Below, piece by piece: positions 57,619-64,000 of a stretch of 64,000 nucleotides of DNA. A program made the position numbers and the translations under genes. Every line of letters starts with the position of its first letter. Positions within the stretch are counted from its first letter, which is position 1. Under the pieces are notes generated by a model, which was given only the letters and a program-made list of their open reading frames with translations, was not told the DNA's origin and made no database searches. Source of the DNA: Bacteroidales bacterium (lineage in GTDB: Bacteria > Bacteroidota > Bacteroidia > Bacteroidales > UBA3663); NCBI GenBank assembly GCA_016293065.1, contig JAEDEY010000001.1, positions 1 to 64,000 on the forward strand. Direction: 5' to 3'.

Positions 57619-60000
57619 ATGAAAAGAATATTTACCTTTTTGATGGCACTATCTCTGTGGGTCATCCCTAGTGAAGCGCAAGTGGTGATTAATGAGTTCA
57701 TGCAATCAAATATCGATTGTGTAATGGACGATTTGAACGACTTTCCAGACTCGTGGGTGGAGTTGTACAATGCTGGTTCTGCTCCTGTCGATATGTCGGA
57801 ATTCAGCATCGGTACATCGAGAAAAGCGAACAAGGCCTACAAGTTGCCGAAGCAGACTCTCAATGCCAATGATTATGTACTGGTGTATTGTGACAAAGAA
57901 GAGAAGTCTTGGCATACATCTTTTAGACTTGAGTCGGGCAAGGGCTGCACCATCTATCTGTTCCATGGTAGTGAGATTGAAGACTCTATACCATCGGGAC
58001 TAAAAAAACAACCTGCTCCAAACATCGCATATGGACGCAAGACTGACGCTTCGGACAAATGGGGATATATGGCAGTTCCAACACCAAAGGCCGCCAACTG
58101 CGGCACTATTTACAGTAAGATATTAGACAACCCTATGTTCAGCATTCCAGGCATGGTATATGCTGACAAGGCTAAACCTCTGACATTGGAAATCTCACTA
58201 CCAGAAGGCTCTCCCGAAGGAACCGTGATACGATATACGACCGATGGAAAAGAACCTACCGAGACAAGCAAGAGATATACGGCCCCTATCTCTTTTTCAA
58301 CTACGACAGTGGTCAGAGCAAAGCTCTTCTGCGACGGATACATGTCGCCACGATCGACCACACATTCCTACATCATGTTAGGCAGAAAGGCCGACCTAGC
58401 TGTCGTATCGGTAGTGTCGGATGCCAAATATTTTACCGATAGCAAGATTGGCATCTTTTCTGATTCAAAGTCTTTTGATGGCACAGAAAACTACAAACAC
58501 AACTGGCGTCGTCCGATCAACTATGAGTTGTTTGAGACCAATGGTGAAGAAAGCAAGCTGAATCAGCTGTGCGAGGCACGTGTCACTGGAGGCGCTTCTC
58601 GCGGTTGTGCACTAAAGTCGATGGGGCTCTATGCCAACAAGCGTTTCGGCGAGAAGCGTTTCAACTATGAGTTCTTTCCCGACCAGCGTCAAGGGATCAC
58701 TGATTTCAAGTCGGTAATGATGCGCAACGCTGGCAACGACTTCGATTATCTCTATATGCGTGATGCGGTGATACAGCGTATCATGTCAGAGAATGTCGAT
58801 ATAGACTGGCAGGCATGGCGACCAGCCATTTTCTTCCTCAATGGACAATACAAGGGCATACTCAACATACGTGAACGTAGTAACGAAGACAATATATACA
58901 CCAACTACGACGGACTCGAAGATATTGACATGGTTGAGAACTGGTATGAGCTGAAGGAAGGTGACTATGATGAGTGGAAGGCTTTCATGGATTTCTATCA
59001 GGCTCATGGTCACAGCTATGAGGAATATGACAAGATAATGGACGTAAGTGAGTTTATGAATGTCATGATACTCAATCTCTTCTTCTGCAATCTCGATTTC
59101 CCTGGCAACAATATAGTGTGGTGGAAGCCGCAGGCAGAGGGCGGTCGATGGCGTGTCATTGTCAAGGATACCGACTTCGGATTGGGTCTCTATGGACGCA
59201 GTGTGAGCTACAATACCATCAAGTGGCTGTATGACCCTAACTATGACAAAGACAATGCCTGGGCCAACAGGTATGAGCACACGCGCCTGTTCCGCCGACT
59301 GATGGAGGATGAGCGCTTCAGTCGTGAGTTCATCGACCGCTGTGCGATATATATGGGCGACTTCATGAACCTCGACCGCACATGGGAGATATGGGAGCCG
59401 ATGTATAACCTCATTCGCAACGAGTATCCTATTCACCGCAAACTCTACAACGAGTGGTGGCCAAACTACAACACCGAATTGTCGAATGCAAAAACCTGGC
59501 TCAAGAACCGTCCGGCAATATTCTACAAGCATATCAGTGATTACTATAAAGTCGGGACTCCAGTTAATTTGGCGATTAACCAGTCGCTGTCATCGGCTGA
59601 TCTCAGCCGTATTGAAGTGTCGTTCAATGGTGTCAAGCTTACCCGTTCAAAATTCGACGGCAAGTTCTTTGCAGGTCGTTCGGTTGTGCTGACCGGCGAG
59701 AATGTCGTTGGTTGGAGAGTCTGCGAGACTACATCGTCGGGCGAACTGAAGACAAGAGATGTCGAGGGCTCGACTCTCACATTGACTATGCCAAATGCCA
59801 CCAGTGTAGCAATCACGGCAAAGGTGGGCGATGCGGATGGCATAGGGCAGATTACCGGTGCTGATACAGAATCGGCAATAGTAGATATCTATGACCCAGC
59901 GGGAATGAAGCGCGAAGCAGTAGGACAAGGCTACAACATAGTTCGCACAGAAGATGGCAAGGCTAAGAAGATATGGCAATCAACGGTTAGTGCGGAATAA
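57619..60000 (+). CDS. exported lamin-tail / CotH-kinase multidomain protein
   Basis: The 793-residue protein has a signal peptide (ending SEAQ). Domains in order: lamin-tail domain (about 22-155; VVINEFMQSN, DSWVELYN), chitobiase-C-like domain (about 180-260; VIRYTTDGKEPT), a CotH kinase domain (about 300-640) with GGASRGCALKSMGLYANKRFG, an NIRERSNED stretch and the metal-binding VKDTDFGLG (D517, D519), then a C-terminal beta tail ending IYDPAGMKREAVGQGYNIVRTEDGK, which resembles Bacteroidetes secretion-signal tails. CotH kinases phosphorylate extracytoplasmic proteins in Bacillus spores; the target here is unknown. Its 3' end overlaps the converging nhaC-like gene by 21 bases. Confidence 0.87.
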   Translation: MKRIFTFLMALSLWVIPSEAQVVINEFMQSNIDCVMDDLNDFPDSWVELYNAGSAPVDMSEFSIGTSRKANKAYKLPKQTLNANDYVLVYCDKEEKSWHTSFRLESGKGCTIYLFHGSEIEDSIPSGLKKQPAPNIAYGRKTDASDKWGYMAVPTPKAANCGTIYSKILDNPMFSIPGMVYADKAKPLTLEISLPEGSPEGTVIRYTTDGKEPTETSKRYTAPISFSTTTVVRAKLFCDGYMSPRSTTHSYIMLGRKADLAVVSVVSDAKYFTDSKIGIFSDSKSFDGTENYKHNWRRPINYELFETNGEESKLNQLCEARVTGGASRGCALKSMGLYANKRFGEKRFNYEFFPDQRQGITDFKSVMMRNAGNDFDYLYMRDAVIQRIMSENVDIDWQAWRPAIFFLNGQYKGILNIRERSNEDNIYTNYDGLEDIDMVENWYELKEGDYDEWKAFMDFYQAHGHSYEEYDKIMDVSEFMNVMILNLFFCNLDFPGNNIVWWKPQAEGGRWRVIVKDTDFGLGLYGRSVSYNTIKWLYDPNYDKDNAWANRYEHTRLFRRLMEDERFSREFIDRCAIYMGDFMNLDRTWEIWEPMYNLIRNEYPIHRKLYNEWWPNYNTELSNAKTWLKNRPAIFYKHISDYYKVGTPVNLAINQSLSSADLSRIEVSFNGVKLTRSKFDGKFFAGRSVVLTGENVVGWRVCETTSSGELKTRDVEGSTLTLTMPNATSVAITAKVGDADGIGQITGADTESAIVDIYDPAGMKREAVGQGYNIVRTEDGKAKKIWQSTVSAE

Positions 60001-61245
60001 TATAGTGCAAAGTACTGCCAATCCAATGCCGAGTGGGTAGTAGAGATATTGGCAGATAGACAATGGACTAAGCAATGCACCCGATGTTGCAGCCAGACCA
60101 GTTGCTGTGATGATTTGGGCACTATAAGGAATAAGTCCCTGCAGGCAGCAACTGGCAGTGTCGAGAATGCTGGCACTGCGACGTGGCGATATGCTGTAAC
60201 GGGTGGCTATGTCTTTGGCAATAGGCCCTGTGGTGATAATCGAGACTGTATTGTTGGCAGTGCATATTACGACTAATCCGACGAGTGTGGCTATTGACAT
60301 TTCTGCACCACGCCGGCCAGAGATATTGCGTGTAAGCTTGTCTATAAGGAAGTCGATGCCACCGTTGTGACGTATCATCTCGAGCATACCAGCAGCGAGG
60401 ATAGCCATGACGATGAGATCGCCCATCGAGACGATGCCATTGCCCATGCTTCCCATCCATTGGAACACATTGTAGCTGCCATCTATCATGCCAATGATGC
60501 CTGTAGAGACAATGCCGAGCAGGAGTACCATCATGACATTCAGGCCACAGATAGCAGTGAAGATGACGAGCATGTAGGGTATGATCTTCCACCAGAGCAC
60601 CTCAGGAATTTCCTGAGTGATGTTGACATCACGTCCCAAACAATAATATACAATAATCATGACCAATGCCACAGGCATGACTAATGCAAAGTTGGCCTTG
60701 AACTTATCGTTCATCTTGCAGCCCTGAGTCTGGGTGGCAGAGATGGTGGTGTCGCTGATGAACGACAGATTGTCGCCGAAGAAAGCTCCTCCTACGACAA
60801 TGGCCACCATAAGAGGGAGCGTGATGTTGCTCTCCTGCGCTAAGCCCACTGCCACTGGAGTGAGTGCTGCCACTGTGCCTACCGATGTGCCAATGGCGAG
60901 TGAGATGAAACAGGCTGCAAGGAAGATGCCTGGCATAATTAGAGAGGCAGGGAGAAGGTCGAGCGTGAGATTGACAGTAGCATCGACAGCACCCATGGCT
61001 TTGGCAGAAGCAGCAAAAGCGCCTGCAAGGACATATATCCAGACCATGAGTAATACATTCTCGCTGCCTGCTCCACGAGAGAAGACTCTGACACGGTCGT
61101 CTATTTTGCCCTTAGTGATAGCAACGGCATATATGCCTGCGATGAGAAAGGCTATGGTGACAGGCACTTTGTAGAAGTCGCCTGCGATGATGCTGACTCC
61201 GAGATAGAGGGCAAGAAACAGGAATAGTGGTGATAGAGCTTTCAT
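59980..61245 (-). CDS. NhaC-type Na+/H+ antiporter
   Basis: The start at 61245 (MKALSPLFLFLALYLG) gives 421 residues with about eleven membrane helices; earlier in-frame codons add a non-membrane lead lying beyond the -7 element. Typical parts: LISLAIGTSVGTVAALTPVAVG-like segment, GGAFFGDNLSFISDTTISATQTQGC, and CTANNTVSIITTGPIAKDIA. It exchanges protons for sodium or takes up a dicarboxylate/amino acid, depending on subgroup. TATCTTTG on the minus strand (61265-61272) is the probable -7 element. Confidence 0.87.
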   Translation of the reverse strand: MKALSPLFLFLALYLGVSIIAGDFYKVPVTIAFLIAGIYAVAITKGKIDDRVRVFSRGAGSENVLLMVWIYVLAGAFAASAKAMGAVDATVNLTLDLLPASLIMPGIFLAACFISLAIGTSVGTVAALTPVAVGLAQESNITLPLMVAIVVGGAFFGDNLSFISDTTISATQTQGCKMNDKFKANFALVMPVALVMIIVYYCLGRDVNITQEIPEVLWWKIIPYMLVIFTAICGLNVMMVLLLGIVSTGIIGMIDGSYNVFQWMGSMGNGIVSMGDLIVMAILAAGMLEMIRHNGGIDFLIDKLTRNISGRRGAEMSIATLVGLVVICTANNTVSIITTGPIAKDIATRYSISPRRSASILDTASCCLQGLIPYSAQIITATGLAATSGALLSPLSICQYLYYPLGIGLAVLCTILFRTNR

Positions 61246-61363
61246 TTTTGTTATTTTTATCGCGCAAAGATAAAGAAAAGTTTTTATACATTCGAAAAAA
61301 ACGGCAGTCATCTTGCTCATTGGTTGAGAATTTTGAATATCTTCGCGCCAAATTTCAGACATA

Positions 61364-62326
61364 ATGAAAAAGTTGAAGAAGTTTTTTCGCGACTGGAAGC
61401 TGCCTATTTCGATGACTTTGGGTGTCATTGCGTATTTTGCGTTCAGGGCTCTGCCTTTGTCTGCCGAGGCAAGGCAATTCTCGTTTGTGGCTGTATCGAG
61501 GTGGATACAGCCAATATTGTTGTTCATGATGCTTTTCCTCTCGTTTATCAAGGTTAAACCCACAGAGCTGCGTCCACATCGCTGGCATCTACGTGTTCTC
61601 GGCGAACAGGCAATGTGGTTTGTGGTGTTCTCGGTTTTAGCAATGATGGCATCAAGTGAAGGATTGAAGGTGCTATGTGAGGGAGCGATGTTGGCGTTCA
61701 TCTGTCCGACAGCCACTGCATCTGCCGTGATCACTGGCAAACTGGGAGGCTCCACATCGGGAGTCGTCACCTATCTCTTGCTTTGCAATCTAATGGTTTC
61801 GCTGCTTGCACCGGCTTTCCTCACACTTGTCGAGCCTCATGCAGAGTCGTCGTTTCTCACGTCGCTGTTTATGATCATGGGCAAGGTGTTCCCGTTGTTG
61901 CTAAGCCCGCTCATCATAGCATGGGTAGTGAGGTATCTGTTGCCAGAATTTCACCGCTGGCTGCTGAAGTTTCCAGACTTGGCATTCAACATCTGGTTTG
62001 TGTCACTTGCCCTAGCCATTACCGTGACTGTGCGAAGCATCATGCATAGTAATGTCTCATACTGGTATCTTGTCGGCTTAGCGATAGTGTCGTGTGTGTG
62101 CTGTCTTGTTCAGTTCTGGCGAGGAAGGAAGATAGGCGGAAAGTATGGCCACGAATCGTCAGTGACGGCGGGACAAGCCTTCGGACAAAAAAACACGGTC
62201 TTCATCATTTGGTTGGGTCTCGTCTTCCTCAATCCTGTCACATCGGTAGTAGGCGGCTTCTATAGCGTATGGCACAACACAGTCAACAGCTGGCAGCTGT
62301 ATAAAGTGCGAAAAAAAGACAGTTAA
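61364..62326 (+). CDS. BASS-family (bile acid:sodium symporter-like) transporter
   Basis: The 320-residue membrane protein has about nine or ten helices. The segment CPTATASAVITGKLGGSTSGVVTYLLLCN matches the crossover region of BASS transporters, and a similar broken helix follows later (GQAFGQKNTVFIIWLGLVFLNP, with GQKN as in ASBT-type proteins). It probably imports an organic anion with sodium; the substrate is unknown. TATCTTCG (61338-61345) is a one-mismatch -7 element, facing that of the nhaC-like gene. Confidence 0.83.
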   Translation: MKKLKKFFRDWKLPISMTLGVIAYFAFRALPLSAEARQFSFVAVSRWIQPILLFMMLFLSFIKVKPTELRPHRWHLRVLGEQAMWFVVFSVLAMMASSEGLKVLCEGAMLAFICPTATASAVITGKLGGSTSGVVTYLLLCNLMVSLLAPAFLTLVEPHAESSFLTSLFMIMGKVFPLLLSPLIIAWVVRYLLPEFHRWLLKFPDLAFNIWFVSLALAITVTVRSIMHSNVSYWYLVGLAIVSCVCCLVQFWRGRKIGGKYGHESSVTAGQAFGQKNTVFIIWLGLVFLNPVTSVVGGFYSVWHNTVNSWQLYKVRKKDS

Positions 62327-62391
62327 GGTCATTTTGCAATGATTTTGTTGTGATTTTTAACATAAAAATGTGAAACGACTGAATAATTTGC

Positions 62392-62399
62392 TATATTTG
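62392..62399 (+). promoter_or_regulatory. -7 element TATATTTG of the desulfidase-like gene
   Basis: TATATTTG 23 bases before the ATG at 62422; TGTG at 62369-62372 (19 bases upstream) is a one-mismatch -33 box. Confidence 0.55.
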
Positions 62400-62421
62400 C
62401 GCCATAAAAATACACGAAATT

Positions 62422-63732
62422 ATGCTTAGCAAAATCGAAAGCAACAAGATTCTGGCACTTCTTAAGAAAGAAGTAGTTCCTGCAATGGGCTGTACAGAAC
62501 CTATGGCAGTGGCATTAGCTACAGCCAAGGCTACAGAATTATTGGGCGAAATACCCGACATGGTCATTGCTCACATCAGCGCCAACATCATTAAGAACGC
62601 TATGGGAGTGGGCATTCCTGGTTCTGAAGGCATGGTAGGACTGCCAGCAGCCATAGCCCTTGCGGTTTTGGCGGGCAAGTCGGAGTATAGCCTCGAAGTA
62701 TTGAAAGACGTCAATCATGAAGATGTTGAGCGTGCCAAGGCATTTATCGAATCACGCAAGTTCATGGTGATACAGGCACGCGATACGCAAGAGATCCTCT
62801 ATGTTGAGATAGAGGCGCGCAAAGATGAAAAGAAATCGAAAGTCATCATTGCCCGCAACCATACCAATTTTGTGTATCTACAGAGTCCCAAAGCAATCCT
62901 GCTCGACAATCGTGACATGCTGAACAATACTGTCGCATCGGAGCATGAGACCTCGCTGACCATGGCAAAGGTGTATGAATTTGCCACTACCATGCCATTG
63001 GCTAACCTGCGCTTCATCCTGGATTCTGCCACTATGAACAAGAGTGTTTCACAACTTGCTTTCAGTGGTGACTATGGACTCAATCTTGGTAAATCGCTGC
63101 TTGGCGGAGGCTTCGAACAACGAATGTTGGGCTACACAACGATGCCGAAGATCGTTATTTACACATGTGCGGCTTGTGACGTGAGGATGAGCGGTGCACA
63201 GGTGCCAGTGATGACTAATTCGGGAAGTGGCAACCAAGGCATAGCGGCAACGATACCTGTGGTTGTCTTTGCCGAAGACACACAAGCCACAGAGTCTAAG
63301 CTGATACGTGCCCTCACACTTAGCCATCTCACTGTGATATACATCAAGCAGCTGCTCGGACGGTTGTCGGCACATTGCGGATGCGTCATTGCAGCCACAG
63401 GTTCAGCTTGCGGCATTACATACCTCATGGGTGGTGACTATAACCATGTGTGCTATGCTATTAAGAATCAGATTGCGGCATTGACAGGAATGGTGTGCGA
63501 TGGTGCTAAGCCAAGCTGTTCGCTCAAAATCAGCAGTGCCGTGAGTAGTGCATTCCAGGCAGCACTTCTTTCGATGGATAATATCTGTGTATCGTCGAAC
63601 GACGGCATCATAGAGCAAGACGTTGATAAGAGCATTAGGAACCTTGCCGACATCGGACGCGATGCTATGCATGAGGTGGACAATATCGTCCTTAAAATCA
63701 TGGTAAATAAAGATAATCCCAGTTGCGAATAA
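62422..63732 (+). CDS. L-cysteine desulfidase / UPF0597 family iron-sulfur enzyme
   Basis: The 436-residue protein matches the CyuA/YhaM (UPF0597) family, related to the alpha domain of serine dehydratases. Conserved Cys sites: AMGCTEPMAVALA near residue 24, TCAACDVRMSGAQ, CGCVIAATGSACGITY and MVCDGAKPSCSLKI, which supply ligands for a 4Fe-4S cluster. NSGSGNQGIAATIPVVVFAE is the active-site loop. Such enzymes break cysteine to pyruvate, ammonia and sulfide anaerobically. It is followed after 22 bases by a Crp/Fnr regulator on the same strand. CyuR, the regulator of cyuA in E. coli, belongs to the unrelated Lrp family. Confidence 0.88.
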   Translation: MLSKIESNKILALLKKEVVPAMGCTEPMAVALATAKATELLGEIPDMVIAHISANIIKNAMGVGIPGSEGMVGLPAAIALAVLAGKSEYSLEVLKDVNHEDVERAKAFIESRKFMVIQARDTQEILYVEIEARKDEKKSKVIIARNHTNFVYLQSPKAILLDNRDMLNNTVASEHETSLTMAKVYEFATTMPLANLRFILDSATMNKSVSQLAFSGDYGLNLGKSLLGGGFEQRMLGYTTMPKIVIYTCAACDVRMSGAQVPVMTNSGSGNQGIAATIPVVVFAEDTQATESKLIRALTLSHLTVIYIKQLLGRLSAHCGCVIAATGSACGITYLMGGDYNHVCYAIKNQIAALTGMVCDGAKPSCSLKISSAVSSAFQAALLSMDNICVSSNDGIIEQDVDKSIRNLADIGRDAMHEVDNIVLKIMVNKDNPSCE

Positions 63733-63754
63733 ATATTATAATCTATACAGCTCA

Positions 63755-64000
63755 ATGATGTATGACCTTATGCTCGAGCTCCCTGTCTTTCAGGGATTGA
63801 GCTATGAACAGTTGACGACAATTATCGAGAAGGTACCTTTCCACTTCAAGAAATACAAGTCGAACGATTATCTCATCCGCAATGGAGAACAATGTGACGA
63901 GATTGTATTTCTGTTGTCGGGAAGGGTGCGCGTATTGACACCTTCATTTAAAGACTCGATAATCATTGCCGAGGACTTCGAAGCCCCACACACTATCAGC
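63755..64000 (+). CDS. Crp/Fnr-family transcription regulator (partial, 5' end)
   Basis: About 82 codons before the right edge. After MMYDLMLELPVFQGLSYEQL comes the cyclic-nucleotide-binding fold: the FHFKKYKSNDYLIRNGEQCDEIVFLLSGRVRVL region is the typical beta-roll start with NGE and LLSGRV. The HTH part is out of view. No N-terminal Cys cluster of Fnr is present, so it does not look like an oxygen sensor of that type. The start could be 63755 or 63758. It may be co-transcribed with the desulfidase-like gene. Confidence 0.82.
   Translation, partial: MMYDLMLELPVFQGLSYEQLTTIIEKVPFHFKKYKSNDYLIRNGEQCDEIVFLLSGRVRVLTPSFKDSIIIAEDFEAPHTIS

Overview
The window is chromosomal DNA of a Bacteroidales bacterium, most likely Prevotellaceae or a close relative. 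Promoters have the Bacteroidetes form TTTG-N19/20-TAnnTTTG, and recognisable Shine-Dalgarno sequences are scarce. Central metabolism includes a pyrophosphate-dependent phosphofructokinase and a single-chain pyruvate:ferredoxin oxidoreductase. Rho carries the long Asn/Gln-rich insertion typical of the phylum, and signal peptides often end in the usual 'AQ' cleavage site. No insertion sequence, phage, plasmid, CRISPR or rRNA gene was seen, so this is mostly core genome with a few decayed or rebuilt genes.

Layout. 1-1360 is the wreck of a polysaccharide-utilisation locus: a lipoprotein start, a glycosidase pseudogene and a SusD tail, next to a hairpin. 1634-3718 is a predicted exported HD-GYP protein. 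3727-5085 is an rRNA m5C methyltransferase. 5176-11258 is a five-gene run: RsmI-like methylase, metallo-beta-lactamase-fold hydrolase, double-domain glycosyltransferase, DUF4922-SpoIID fusion and miaA. 11425-16210 holds an AAA/DUF4143 ATPase and nifJ. 16417-20393 (minus) holds a protein made of two fused membrane GGDEF units, and pfp. 20617-25751 holds an Uup-like ABC-F protein, a GHL10 glycosidase, an amino-sugar kinase and two small membrane proteins. 25821-30199 (minus) holds an acyltransferase, an arsenate reductase, tRNA-Glu on the plus strand, ZIP and MgtC transporters, and an esterase-thioredoxin fusion. 30230-34382 is a divergent unit: AMP ligase and acyl carrier protein one way, an MMPL/RND exporter the other. 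34386-46675 (minus) holds a deoxynucleoside kinase, recQ, a second ABC-F protein, rho, tamB and a NamZ-type muramidase. 46764-56502 (plus) holds an HD hydrolase, dnaJ, a membrane polyferredoxin, a Tat-exported aldo/keto reductase, a NatAB-like ABC exporter and a GH9 glucanase. 56543-64000 holds a P1B ATPase that has lost both catalytic domains, a CotH-kinase/lamin-tail protein, NhaC and BASS transporters, a cysteine-desulfidase-like enzyme and the start of a Crp/Fnr regulator.

How the genes fit together. Several serve an anaerobic saccharolytic life: GH9, GHL10, the lost PUL, pfp and nifJ. Others serve envelope turnover: the NamZ family, GHL10 plus amino-sugar kinase, the SpoIID fusion and TamB. 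The observations most worth a second look are the tandem GGDEF protein together with an exported HD-GYP protein, the P-type ATPase reduced in frame to its membrane core, the small ACP/ligase/exporter unit, the altered D-stem of tRNA-Glu, the hydrolase-thioredoxin fusion, and a family of GGAGATAA/GGAGTTA hairpin repeats in five intergenic gaps.
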